A stretch of 64,000 nt of DNA from an uncultured Clostridia bacterium. Its GTDB lineage: Bacteria > Bacillota > Clostridia > TANB77 > CAG-508. Each line of letters begins with the position of its first letter. Position 1 is the stretch's first letter. The stretch spans positions 124,001 through 188,000 of the forward strand of contig CAKPHG010000001.1 of NCBI GenBank assembly GCA_934157035.1. Direction: 5' to 3'. Below, one piece after another: positions 35,945 to 44,529 of this stretch. The position numbers and the translations under genes are program-made. Below the pieces are notes generated by a model, which was given only the letters and a program-made list of their open reading frames with translations, was not told where the DNA came from and made no database searches.

Positions 35945-36185
35945 CAAAAAGCTCACCCTAATAATAAGGGTGAGCTTAAAATTTCTCACGGTACCACCTT
36001 AATTTATAAATAATTTTATTATTTATATCTTAGCTACAGTTAACGCCTGTTAAACGAGAATAACTACTATTATTTCACTATTCTAACAAAAAAGCTACCT
36101 TCTGTTTTCTTTTCTATAAGAAGCTTTCAGCGCAATCACTTCTTTTCTCTTTTCTAGTAAGTTAAAACATACTCCTCTTTTTTCT
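35945..36185 (-). promoter_or_regulatory. T-box riboswitch of the valS operon
   Basis: On the minus strand: a stem I region with AGAGAAAAGAAG, a likely valine specifier GTA (36096-36098) in GAAGGTAGC, the T-box AAGGTGGTACCGTG at 35987-36000, and a terminator hairpin AAGCTCACCC / GGGTGAGCTT at 35949-35977. The layout is that of a transcription-attenuating T-box. Confidence 0.92.
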
Positions 36186-36205
36186 TGTTTTTCAATATGT
36201 ATTAT

Positions 36206-36234
36206 ATTATACAATACCTTTATGTTTTATGCAA
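36206..36234 (-). promoter_or_regulatory. Sigma-A type promoter of the valS T-box transcript
   Basis: Minus strand TTGCAT (36229-36234), a 17-base spacer, then TATAAT (36206-36211). Confidence 0.75.
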
Positions 36235-36281
36235 CTATTTTTATATAATTATTTTTACAAAACAATTATATTTTATTTTTA

Positions 36282-36311
36282 AAATAGGGAGCAAATAAAA
36301 TGCTCCCTATT
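36282..36311 (-). terminator. Terminator of the SSB-like gene
   Basis: The arms AATAGGGAGCA and TGCTCCCTATT are followed by TTTAAAAATAAAAT on the minus strand, 33 bases past the stop. Confidence 0.85.
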
Positions 36312-36343
36312 ATCTTTCTCTTTGAATTTTTTCTACTGTCAGA

Positions 36344-37081
36344 TTATTCTTCTAACTTCAAGTTCTCTACTTTTTGCATTCGAATTACCGAAATTTCATA
36401 AGCTTCTCTAAATTCTCCGGCTTCTGAATTTGGTGAATACCTTTTGAAATACTCTCTGCTTTGAACTCTACCATAAAGTTTTATCCGATTTCCAATTTCA
36501 AGTTCACTTACCCATTGAGCAACTCGACCCCATGCAATACATGGAATATAATCTGACTTTTTATACGGTCTGTTTACTGCAATAAGCAAATCTGTTATGT
36601 ATCTTCCTGAAGGTGTGTTTCTGAATACCGGCTGTTTGCAAAGGTATCCCTCAAGATAGACTAAATTAGCATTTGTAGTTTCTTCAAGTTCACCTTCATC
36701 TTCATAGATGTTAATTGCCGTTGCAAATAAAAATAGCTCTAAATGATTACGACCATCTTCTCCTTTTTTATTATATGATCTGAACTGTCCCGCTACTTCT
36801 ACCCATTTACCTTTGAGTAAGTTTTTCATTCTTTCTCGTCCTATTAGTAAATCAGATACAACTATTGGAACAAAATCTTCTGTTCCACTTAATCTTTCTA
36901 CTATTACTCTTGTTCGATAGAATTTCTCCCACATTACTTCGTGACTGTACTCAAATTCAGCCTCAATTCTGCCACTAATAAACACTTTGTTAAATTCGCC
37001 AAAAAGTTTTTCAACAGTTGAAATTTCCTCCATTCTTGTTATGACATTGTTTTCCCGTCTTACTACAGTTTCATCTGACAT
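36344..37081 (-). CDS. Single-stranded DNA-binding protein with two OB folds, accessory-type
   Basis: The C-terminal half (about residues 140-225) resembles SSB: NLVYLEGYLCKQPVFRNTPSG, ADLLIAVNRPYKKSDYIPCIAWGRVAQW, then GNRIKLYGRVQSREY. The N-terminal half (30-125) appears to be a second, diverged OB domain (FNKVFISGRIEAEF...GKWVEVAGQFRSY). The typical acidic SSB C-terminal tip is weak. The start is ATG 37081 after GCAGGAGGAAAGTACA. It carries two in-frame CGG arginines (codons 9 and 199), which the core genes avoid. Its own promoter and terminator make it a single unit next to the acidic repeat gene. It is likely acquired from a mobile element. Confidence 0.78.
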   Translation of the reverse strand: MSDETVVRRENNVITRMEEISTVEKLFGEFNKVFISGRIEAEFEYSHEVMWEKFYRTRVIVERLSGTEDFVPIVVSDLLIGRERMKNLLKGKWVEVAGQFRSYNKKGEDGRNHLELFLFATAINIYEDEGELEETTNANLVYLEGYLCKQPVFRNTPSGRYITDLLIAVNRPYKKSDYIPCIAWGRVAQWVSELEIGNRIKLYGRVQSREYFKRYSPNSEAGEFREAYEISVIRMQKVENLKLEE

Positions 37082-37223
37082 TGTACTTTCCTCCTGCTTA
37101 TTTTTTTGCTTATAGCACATTCAGTAGAAAAATCATTCTAAATTACTTACATACAAAAATTCTGTGTATGTGTTTGAATCAAGAAATAAATTCTTCATCT
37201 TTATATATATAAACAATATAGTT

Positions 37224-37252
37224 ATTATATCACTGTTTTACATTTTTGTAAA
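37224..37252 (-). promoter_or_regulatory. Promoter of the SSB-like gene
   Basis: Minus strand TTTACA (37247-37252), a 17-base spacer and TATAAT (37224-37229). The 5' untranslated region is about 140 bases. Confidence 0.65.
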
Positions 37253-37265
37253 GTTATGTAAATAG

Positions 37266-37301
37266 TAAAAACTCCACCAGATACATCTAGTGGAGTTTTT
37301 A
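37266..37301 (-). terminator. Terminator of the acidic repeat gene
   Basis: The arms AAAAACTCCACTAGATG and TATCTGGTGGAGTTTTT form a stem with one mismatch, 27 bases past the stop. Confidence 0.88.
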
Positions 37302-37327
37302 CTCAATACCAAGATTGCAATATTACA

Positions 37328-38608
37328 TCATTGGGTAAAGTCTGAGAAATTTTCAATTTCACTCTCAAACATAATAATTTTCTGCAATTCTGAAAGAAAA
37401 GTCAAAAGTTTTACTTTTTTACCACTTTCATATTTTTGCACAAAATCATTGACAAATTTTGAGAAAGTCATACGAACTGTCATTGTCTGTTCAATAGGAA
37501 TATTAGTCTCTATAAAAATAATATCAAAAGCTATTCTTTCCTTTTTCACAGCTGTACTTGCGATTTCAACAATTTGTTCCTGCTCTTTTACAGTCATCTT
37601 GTTTAATCCCATTGCTTCCAAGACATAACGGATTCGTTTCTCAACAGGCTGTGTTTTATCAACACTTGCTAATGTTTCCTCAAAATCTCTAATTTCTGGC
37701 ATACATTCCATTTTTACTCTTGGTTTAGTAATGGTTTTTCCATCATCAAACTCGTCAATTTTTTCTTTAACATTCGTCGTCTCTTCTATTTCCTGTTTAT
37801 TGGAGTTTTCTTCCGTAGAATGATCTTCTACCCCTTTAAACGAGTACTCTTTATACTGTTTAGTTACATTTAGAAACGACAATATTGTTATTGAATATTC
37901 CTTTAGTCTTTCGGAAACTTGCTTACTAGACCAAACTTTGTCCCACTGTGTATAGAAAACTTTTTTGTTTTTTAGAGCATTTTCTAATTCTTTCCATGTA
38001 ATCTTATCAACTTTCGTAGATATGATTACCAAATTCGTGAAAAAATCTTCCCTTTGACCCATTTCTAACCATTCTGACACTAATTTTGCAAAATTTTCAA
38101 AAGAAGTTGCTATTTTTGCAATTTCTTCTAATTTTGGAATGTTTATAGTTGTCAAACCTCGGTTTATTTTTTTAGGCTGCACCTTTTTTTGTAGTTCAGT
38201 CTGCTTGAAACTTTTACTTTCTGCATTCGCCTGTTCAGCTTTTTCACTCTTTGCATTCGCCTGTTCAGCTTGTTCAGATTTTTCACTCTCTGCATTTGTC
38301 TGTTCAGTCTCTTCGGAATCTTCTCCTCCTACATTTCCATATTCATAGTCATTTTCTGTGTCAACCTGTATTTTTTCATCTTCTTCGTACCCTTTCAAGT
38401 TCTTTCCGTAGTTCAATTCAATGACTTCACAATGGCTTATTGCATCAATAATTGCCATAGGAGGCTGCCGAAAAACAATTTCAAGTTTTGCCTCTTTACC
38501 TCTTACCACAATACTACTTTCAGGATTAAAATCCTGAAAAAACGCTCTAATTAAGTATTCTGCATTTTTATCCTGCTTAATCCTTACCTTTGCCCAAAAC
38601 TTACTCAT
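37328..38608 (-). CDS. Accessory protein of unknown function with an acidic repeat linker
   Basis: A 426-residue soluble protein with no recognised family. Residues 1-75 form a small basic and beta-rich N-terminal domain. Residues 95-135 hold a low-complexity repeat of E/Q/A/N/S/K (imperfect copies of KSEQAEQANAES). A mostly helical C-terminal region of about 280 residues follows. It ends in a phenylalanine/acidic tail (ESEIENFSDFTQ). It has at least one in-frame CGG (codon 47). Its own promoter (TTGCAA-17-TATAAT) and terminator bracket it. The neighbouring SSB-like gene shares its codon use, so the pair may come from an integrative element; no integrase is in the window. Confidence 0.8.
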   Translation of the reverse strand: MSKFWAKVRIKQDKNAEYLIRAFFQDFNPESSIVVRGKEAKLEIVFRQPPMAIIDAISHCEVIELNYGKNLKGYEEDEKIQVDTENDYEYGNVGGEDSEETEQTNAESEKSEQAEQANAKSEKAEQANAESKSFKQTELQKKVQPKKINRGLTTINIPKLEEIAKIATSFENFAKLVSEWLEMGQREDFFTNLVIISTKVDKITWKELENALKNKKVFYTQWDKVWSSKQVSERLKEYSITILSFLNVTKQYKEYSFKGVEDHSTEENSNKQEIEETTNVKEKIDEFDDGKTITKPRVKMECMPEIRDFEETLASVDKTQPVEKRIRYVLEAMGLNKMTVKEQEQIVEIASTAVKKERIAFDIIFIETNIPIEQTMTVRMTFSKFVNDFVQKYESGKKVKLLTFLSELQKIIMFESEIENFSDFTQ

Positions 38609-38742
38609 TGTGTTTCTCCTTTCATTGCTAAAAAGTTTAATAGGTATAGATTTATCTTGATATTTCCATTTTTTTGATATTTAGCAAATTAAAGAATTGC
38701 TAATATACATAAATACCTTGGAAATATTCCAACACAGCTTAT

Positions 38743-38771
38743 ATTATACTACTATTTTACATAATTTGCAA
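38743..38771 (-). promoter_or_regulatory. Promoter of the acidic repeat gene
   Basis: Minus strand TTGCAA (38766-38771), a 17-base spacer and TATAAT (38743-38748). The leader has two small palindromes: TTGGAATATTTCCAA and a TTAGCAA/TTGCTAA stem. Confidence 0.7.
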
Positions 38772-38774
38772 CAC

Positions 38775-38818
38775 AAAGAAGAAAGATAACTATATTGATA
38801 TAGTTATCTTTCTTCTTT
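38775..38818 (-). terminator. Terminator of the TPR gene
   Basis: A perfect 20-base-pair stem (from AAAGAAGAAAGATAACTATA) with a 4-base loop overlaps the TPR stop codon. Confidence 0.85.
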
Positions 38819-39694
38819 GTCCATTATTGATTGTAATTCCTTTTTGTTTCTTTCTAATTCTGGGTTTATACTAATAATATCCTTTAATTGTTTTATTATT
38901 TCTTGTTCATCTTTTTCTTCTTTTGCTATAGCTATTAGTTGTTCTCTAATTTCAATACTATCAGGAAATTTATCCAGTGCTTCATAAGCCCATAATTTTG
39001 CATCATCTAAATTTTTCATATTTTTTTCAATATGTACTAACTGTCTATATGCAGTATAGTTACCTGTTTCTTCTATTAATTTTTCCAACTCTTCTATTGC
39101 TTCACTGATTCTTCCTGATTTAAAATACGCAAAAGCTAACAAATTTCTTTTTCCTTGTGCTTTTTGTGGGTTAGCTACAATTTCAGATTTATATCTATTT
39201 ATTGTTTCTTCATAATCCGGTTTTATATTCTTCTGTTTGACTTCTTTATGTTGTTCTTTAATTGGTTTTTTCTTATATTTTGTTGCTCTTTTTTTTCTAA
39301 TATTGCTACTTTTTCTTTTTGGTATTTGTACATTTAGTTCTTCTAAGATCTTATCAATACTGCTTGAAAATCCCAACCTTTTTCTTTCTTCTTCTATCTC
39401 TAATAAATCTTCTTTATTAACAGTTGTTCTATTTATATATGAATTTAATTTTAATAGAATTGCTCTTTCTATACTATTATTATCTGTTGTTTCTATAAAA
39501 TCGTTTAATTTATCTATTGCCTCTGCTACTTTTCCATTTTCTATTGATTCTTTTGCAAATCGTCTAAGTTCTAGCCTTTCTTTATATTCTTGTAACTTTT
39601 CAATAGATATATCTAATTCAAAAGATAATAATTCTAAATCAAATCCATTATTAATTAATCTTATTATTTCTTCTACTTCGTTTAGTCTTATCAT
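38804..39694 (-). CDS. TPR-repeat protein
   Basis: The 296-residue protein has an N-terminal helix-turn-helix-like segment (NNGFDLELLSFELDISIEKLQEYKERL), a lysine/arginine-rich linker (KSSNIRKKRATKYKKKPIKE) and at least three tetratricopeptide repeats (residues 165-290: NLLAFAYFKSGRISEAIEELEKL, then NYTAYRQLVHIEKNMKNLDDAKLWAYEAL, IEIREQLIAIA). TPR domains bind partner proteins; the partner is unknown. There is no membrane segment. It stands alone between the accessory pair and a small membrane protein gene. Confidence 0.82.
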   Translation of the reverse strand: MIRLNEVEEIIRLINNGFDLELLSFELDISIEKLQEYKERLELRRFAKESIENGKVAEAIDKLNDFIETTDNNSIERAILLKLNSYINRTTVNKEDLLEIEEERKRLGFSSSIDKILEELNVQIPKRKSSNIRKKRATKYKKKPIKEQHKEVKQKNIKPDYEETINRYKSEIVANPQKAQGKRNLLAFAYFKSGRISEAIEELEKLIEETGNYTAYRQLVHIEKNMKNLDDAKLWAYEALDKFPDSIEIREQLIAIAKEEKDEQEIIKQLKDIISINPELERNKKELQSIMDKEER

Positions 39695-39815
39695 AACATT
39701 TCATTTTTCCTTCTACATTAATTCTATTTTCGTTATCTCTTTTTTTCTTAATTATTGAATTAAGTATTTTTATTTTCTACATAATTATAAATGCGTTTCA
39801 ATAATATAAATTTTT

Positions 39816-40016
39816 CTATTTTACATTTAGAAATACTACTACAAATCCTACTACAAATAGCAAAAATCCACATATTTTAAACCATTTAGCTCCTTCATTT
39901 TGATCATGAAAGCTAAACCATTTTTTAGTTTGTTTTCTTGCATCATATATCATAATAACACCTAACATTGTAAGTAAACTTCCTATTAATATACTAATTA
40001 TCTTTATTATTTCCAT
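39816..40016 (-). CDS. Small membrane protein, 66 aa
   Basis: It has two hydrophobic segments (about residues 5-24 and 46-63) joined by a polar loop with KKWFSFHDQNEG. Family unknown. The ATG at 40016 is preferred over the longer ORF because AAAAGGATG is then correctly spaced. It starts 16 bases after the end of the aldose epimerase gene, so the two share a transcript. Confidence 0.7.
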   Translation of the reverse strand: MEIIKIISILIGSLLTMLGVIMIYDARKQTKKWFSFHDQNEGAKWFKICGFLLFVVGFVVVFLNVK

Positions 40017-40032
40017 TTTTTTCAACATCCTT

Positions 40033-40896
40033 TTAGAAAAATTCTACTGTATATTTACATTCATATTCTTGCTTTGGTGGCAATAATAATATATCTGTTT
40101 TTTGTCTAAATACCCCTGAACCATTTACATTATCCGCTGTTGTCATCCAAGGTTCTATACATATAAATGGCGCTTTTGGTTTTGTCCATACGGCAAGATA
40201 TGGAAAGCCTGTAAAATCCATTGTAAGTATTGTTTTTCCGTTGTTTTTTAAGCTTACTTTATTTGATTTTAGCCCTTTCATAATAATTGCATCATTATCA
40301 AAAGAATGTATATCTAATGGAATTGTTTTTTGGTTTTGTATAATATTTTTTGCATACTCTGTTCCTATTAATCCATCTACTAAATATAAAAAGTGAATTT
40401 TATCTTCTTCTTCTTCAAATTCTAAATAGTAGTTTCCTTTATCTAATTGTTCTCTATCTATTTTAAAAGCTGGATGTCCACCTATACCAAAAGGCATATC
40501 TGTATCTCCCTCATTTATTACTTTATATATTGTTGTTAGTTTATTTTCATCTGTTCTATATGTTACTGTTAGAGAAAATTCATACGGATATTTATCTATT
40601 AGCTTTTTATCACTTTTAAATACATAAGAATGAAAATTATCTAACTTTGTTAATGGTTCAAATTCCATATCTCTAGCAAACCCATGTTGTTGCATTTCAT
40701 AAGTTCTACCATTTATAATTGTCTGATTTTTTTTACATTTTCCAACCGTAGGAAATAATACTGGCCAATGTCTTTTCCAGTATATTCTTCCGTTTTCATC
40801 TGCACAATTTTCACCTTGATGTACTTTTTCTTCTCCATTTATTTTAAAACTTACTAACTCTGCACCATATTTTGAAGTTAGCATTTGTGTATACAT
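40033..40896 (-). CDS. Aldose 1-epimerase family protein (LacX-like)
   Basis: A 287-residue galactose-mutarotase-fold protein. The family residues are seen as the histidine in MQQHGFARDMEF, the second histidine in FGIGGHPAF and the acidic base in FICIEPWMTT. It is similar to LacX-type proteins, which have unclear sugar substrates; sugar mutarotation is the likely chemistry. The start follows AAAAAAGGAGAAAAATTCT. It is followed by a small membrane protein gene. No sugar operon is nearby. Confidence 0.9.
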   Translation of the reverse strand: MYTQMLTSKYGAELVSFKINGEEKVHQGENCADENGRIYWKRHWPVLFPTVGKCKKNQTIINGRTYEMQQHGFARDMEFEPLTKLDNFHSYVFKSDKKLIDKYPYEFSLTVTYRTDENKLTTIYKVINEGDTDMPFGIGGHPAFKIDREQLDKGNYYLEFEEEEDKIHFLYLVDGLIGTEYAKNIIQNQKTIPLDIHSFDNDAIIMKGLKSNKVSLKNNGKTILTMDFTGFPYLAVWTKPKAPFICIEPWMTTADNVNGSGVFRQKTDILLLPPKQEYECKYTVEFF

Positions 40897-41104
40897 AGAA
40901 TTTTTCTCCTTTTTTCTTTATTTTTTCACTATTATATTATTATTTTTTTATGTAAATGTCAATATTTTTAAAGAAAAATGTAGCAAATTATACTATGAAA
41001 TTTAATTACTTTTAATCTCTTCTATTAGTAATCTTCTTATTTTAATAATATCTGAAAAAACTAAATTTTTATATCCTTTTTCCACTAGTTTTAGTATTTT
41101 TAAG

Positions 41105-41141
41105 CACAAAAATAGAGGCTAATTATTTTATAAATTAGCCC
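41105..41141 (-). terminator. Terminator-like hairpin downstream of recG
   Basis: The arms GGCTAATT and AATTAGCC (41117-41140) are followed on the minus strand by TCTATTTTTG. It sits about 200 bases past the recG stop, after the tandem repeat. Confidence 0.6.
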
Positions 41142-41149
41142 CTATAATA

Positions 41150-41255
41150 ATTTGTTCATTAGACTTTATTTTATTTGCTCTCTAATTAGCAAAACTTATT
41201 TGTTCATTAGACTTTATTTTATTTGCTCTCTAATTAGCAAAACCTATTTGTTATA
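41150..41255. repeat. 48-base tandem repeat, two copies plus a partial third
   Basis: Copies begin at 41150 and 41198 and a short third at 41246. Each unit reads ATTTGTTCATTAGACTTTAT onward and contains a small hairpin (TTTGCT / AGCAAA). The first two copies are nearly identical, so the duplication is recent. Confidence 0.9.
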
Positions 41256-41337
41256 AATAATACTAACATATAGCAATAACATTGTCAATATTATTACTAA
41301 TATATTTTATGTAAATTTTTAAAAATTATTACATCTT

Positions 41338-43393
41338 TTAAATTTCAATTCTATCTGTAAATTTCTTACTAACTAATACTTTTAATGGTTTATTTTTTTC
41401 AAGTTCTAATTTTGGATCTTCTTGTTCAATTTTTATTGCTAGGCTTTGTACCATTTTTAATGTAGGCATATCTTCAAACAAATTTGCTATTTTAAGTTCT
41501 GGAAGTCCATGTTGCCTTGTTCCAAAAAATTCTCCACTTCCTCTTAATTCTAAATCTTTTTCTGCAATAACAAATCCATCATTTGTTTCTTGCATAGTTT
41601 TCATTCTTTGCCTTACTACATCAGACTTGCTATCATATTTTAAGATACAATAAGACTTATATTCTCCACGTCCTACTCTTCCTCTTAGTTGGTGAAGCTG
41701 TGCTAAACCAAATCTTTCCGCATTTTCAACTACCATTATACTTGCATTAGGTACATTTACACCTACTTCTATAACTGTTGTTGAAATAAGTATATCTATG
41801 TTTCCATCTTTAAATTCCTGCATAATAGCATCTTTTTCTTTTGGTCTCATTTTTCCATGAAGATATTCTACTCTATAATTTTTAAATATTTCATTTTTGT
41901 ATTTTTCTGTAAGCTCTAACACTGCTTTTGCATCTATTTCTTCTGTTTCTTCTACTAATGGGCAAACAACATACACTTGTCTTCCTTCATCTATTTGTTT
42001 TTTTATAAAATTATTAATTCTTTCTTCCATAGTTTTTGTAACTGCATACGTATCTATTTTCTTTCTATTTGGTGGAAGTTCATCTATTATAGATATATCT
42101 AAGTCACCATATAAAATTAATGCTAGTGTTCTTGGAATTGGAGTTGCTGTCATAACTAATACATCTGGATTTTCTCCTTTTTTACTTATAGTAGCTCTTT
42201 GCCTTACTCCAAAACGATGTTGTTCATCTGTTACAACTAAACCCAAATTTTTAAATACTACATTTTCTTCTAATAAAGCATGCGTTCCAATTAATACATC
42301 TATTTCTCCATTTTTTAACTTTTCTAAAATCTCTTCTTTTTTCTTTTTAGTAACACTACCTATTAGTAATTCGCACTTTATTTTATATTTTTCTAATATC
42401 TCATTAAATGATTCTAAATGTTGACTTGCAAGTATTGCTGTTGGTGCCATTATTGCTACTTGATATCCACATTTTACTGCTTTATAAGCTGCACACATTG
42501 CAACAACAGTTTTTCCGTGAACCAACATCCCCTTGAAGAAGTCTATTCATAGCTTTTTCATTTTCCATGTCATTATCTATTTCTTCTAAAACTTTTAATT
42601 GTGCCTTTGTTAATCTAAATGGCAATTCATTTATTACTGTACACATTTTTATATCTTTACTAAAACTAATACCCTTTTCTTCATTTGTGTAACTGTTTTT
42701 TAAACTCATTAATGCTAATTGCATAGAAAGTAATTCTTCAAAAACTAGACGTTTTCTTGCTTTTTCAAATTCTGTAAAATCTTTTGGAAAGTGAATTTGA
42801 TTAATTGCTGTATTTACATCTTCTAATTTATATTCTTGCATTATATAATCAGGAAGAGTTTCTTCTAATAATTTTTCTTGATTTACTACCTTTAAACCAT
42901 TTTCCATAACTTGTCTTATTGTTGTTTGGTATAAACCAAATGTTGCTGGGTAAAGTGGTATAATTTTTCCCGTATTTTTATTTGTCTCTTCACTATCGTA
43001 AACAGGCGAATTCATTTCTATCTTTCCATATTTAATAGATACTTTTCCATAAAATTTATATTTTTGTCCTAATATAAATTTGTTTTTTAAATAACTTTGA
43101 TTAAACCACGTAAGAAGGCAAGTTCCTGTTTCATCCCTAACTATTAGTTTATAAATAGCCATATTTTTACGAATTCGTTGTTCACTCATTCTGCTTACTA
43201 CCATTGCTTCTATTAGTGCTTCTTCTCCATCTGTTAAAGAAGCTATCATTTTTGGTTTGCTTCTATCTTCGTAATCTCTTGGAAAATATGTAATTAAATC
43301 TTCTAAAGTATTTATTCCTAATTTATTCAAAAGTTTTGCTCTGTTTGGACCTACTCCTTTTATAAATTGAATTTTTTTTTCTAATTCTTGCAT
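41338..43393 (-). CDS. recG: ATP-dependent DNA helicase RecG, needs a +1 shift at CGG
   Basis: RecG remodels stalled replication forks and recombination intermediates. The gene is split: the 5' part encodes the wedge/OB domain and ends in LLQGDVGS, where an in-frame CGG (42517-42515) is met; zero-frame reading then stops 10 codons later. Skipping the C gives DVGSGKTVVAMCAAY, the Walker A motif, followed by 392 residues in one frame with DEQHRFGVRQR (motif II), TATPIPRT (III), IEVGVNVPNAS and QLRGRVGRG (VI). Total about 684 residues, the family length. The ATG at 43393 follows AATGGAGATAAAA, so the longer ORF from 43405 is not preferred. Confidence 0.93.
42514..42517 (-). other. CGG +1 frameshift site in recG
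   Basis: The zero-frame reading is TCA CGG AAA; the productive reading is TCA (C) GGA AAA, giving S-G-K of the Walker A loop. Confidence 0.8.
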
Positions 43394-43491
43394 TTTTATC
43401 TCCATTTTTTGTTTAATTGTATCATGAAGTTTTTAAATTTAAAAGAGAGAATTTAATCTTTTTTCTAAAATTTGACATATAATTAAATATA

Positions 43492-43519
43492 TTGATTTTT
43501 CAGTTTATTGTGCTATAAT
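43492..43519 (+). promoter_or_regulatory. Promoter of the HD-domain gene
   Basis: TTGATT (43492-43497), a 16-base spacer and TATAAT (43514-43519), about 45 bases before the start codon. Confidence 0.65.
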
Positions 43520-43564
43520 AAATTTATAAACGCAAAAGAATAAATAATAAAAGGAGTTTTAAAA

Positions 43565-44107
43565 ATGTCTTCAACGCTTGTAAAAGCTGATATAAATAAT
43601 CATATTGAATTTTATTCTCTTGTTTCAGATATTATTTCAAACGAAACTGTCCAGGAGATGAAAAAATATAGACAACATTATAATACTAGTACTTATGAAC
43701 ATTGCTTTAATGTTGCTTACATAAGTTATAAAATTTGTAAAAAACTAAAATTAGATTATGTTTCTGTAGCCAGAGCAGCTATGGTTCATGATTTATTTTT
43801 ATATGATTGGAGAGGTGGAAAAAAAGCTGAAAAATTCAGAGATTTGCATGCATTTTCCCATCCTAAAACAGCCTTAAAAAACGCTTCAAAATTATTTGAT
43901 TTAAATGAAAAAGAAAAAGATATTATAGTTAAACACATGTGGCCTGTTACTTTGGCTTTTCCAAAATATCCAGAATCTTTTATTGTTACTTTTGTAGACA
44001 AATTTAGTGCTTTACAAGAATCTTTTCTATTTTATAATAATTTTTTACAAACAAAAAAAATATATAAGTATGCATATATTTTTCTTTGTTTACTTATTTT
44101 AGTTTAA
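43565..44107 (+). CDS. HD-domain family protein
   Basis: The 180-residue protein has an HD phosphohydrolase signature: H in NTSTYEHCFNVAYISYKIC, the HD pair in RAAMVHDLFLYDW, a later histidine in DIIVKHMWPVT and the aspartate in FVTFVDKFSALQES. Such proteins hydrolyse phosphate esters, often of nucleotides; the substrate is unknown. A hydrophobic C-terminus (YAYIFLCLLILV) is typical of this subgroup. The start follows AAAGGAGTTTTAAAA. It has its own promoter and ends at a convergent terminator with the DUF4363 gene. Confidence 0.88.
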   Translation: MSSTLVKADINNHIEFYSLVSDIISNETVQEMKKYRQHYNTSTYEHCFNVAYISYKICKKLKLDYVSVARAAMVHDLFLYDWRGGKKAEKFRDLHAFSHPKTALKNASKLFDLNEKEKDIIVKHMWPVTLAFPKYPESFIVTFVDKFSALQESFLFYNNFLQTKKIYKYAYIFLCLLILV

Positions 44108-44110
44108 TAT

Positions 44111-44142
44111 AAACGCTAGTAATTTTATTTACTAGCGTTTTA
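44111..44142 (+). terminator. Convergent terminator between the HD and DUF4363 genes
   Basis: A stem (AAACGCTAGTAA / TTACTAGCGTTT) with a short AT loop is followed by TTTAAAAT on the plus strand. It touches the stop codon of the minus-strand gene. Confidence 0.82.
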
Positions 44143-44529
44143 AAATATATTCTTAAATGTAAATCTAAATTTTTCTTTTATATGATTAAGTATATATATA
44201 CATCTTTCTATATCATTAACGCCTTCTTCATATTCTTCAACTTTTATGTGTGCTTTAAGACTACTTAGTTCTGTTTCTACCTTTTCTAATTCGTCATGTT
44301 CTATATAATATGCTAATTTATTAAACTTTTCTCTCCAACTATTCATTATATTATCCATCTTTTTTTCTAATTCTTTATTTTTAATATTTTGACTAAACAA
44401 TTCTTCTTTTAATTCTTCTAATTCACTATTCAAAGTTTCTATTGATTTTTTTGTATATCTTTGAGTTATTATATTTGTAACTATTACAAAAATGACTATT
44501 AAAATAACAATAATTAATTCCTTACGCAT
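44140..44529 (-). CDS. DUF4363 membrane-anchored coiled-coil protein
   Basis: A 129-residue protein with one N-terminal membrane segment (residues 5-22) and a helical coiled-coil body (LNSELEELKEELFSQNIKNKELEKK, then KLAYYIEHDELEKVETELSSLKAHI). It matches the DUF4363 family, which normally sits beside DUF421 genes, as here. The start overlaps the DUF421 stop by one base (TAATG), so the two are translationally coupled. Its molecular role is unknown. Confidence 0.85.
   Translation of the reverse strand: MRKELIIVILIVIFVIVTNIITQRYTKKSIETLNSELEELKEELFSQNIKNKELEKKMDNIMNSWREKFNKLAYYIEHDELEKVETELSSLKAHIKVEEYEEGVNDIERCIYILNHIKEKFRFTFKNIF

Larger units (their letters stand above)
40897..41337. other. 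Intergenic region of about 440 bases between recG and the epimerase
   Basis: The region holds the recG terminator and the 48-base tandem repeat listed below. The rest (40940-41090) has a short open stretch on the minus strand (ending near 40985) that reads like the tail of a protein (LVEKGYKNLVFSDIIKIRRL) but has no start or ribosome-binding site. I treat it as non-coding or a decayed remnant. Confidence 0.5.

Noticed and set aside
40940..41090. Short minus-strand coding remnant between recG and the epimerase
   Set aside because: It has no start codon with a ribosome-binding site and is only about 30 codons long.
41150..41255. CRISPR array
   Set aside because: The units are tandem with no unique spacers, and no cas gene is present.
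41338..42528. Separate RecG-like protein starting at 42528
   Set aside because: Its first codons are the broken Walker A loop in another frame; the conserved N-terminal half lies directly upstream across the CGG site.
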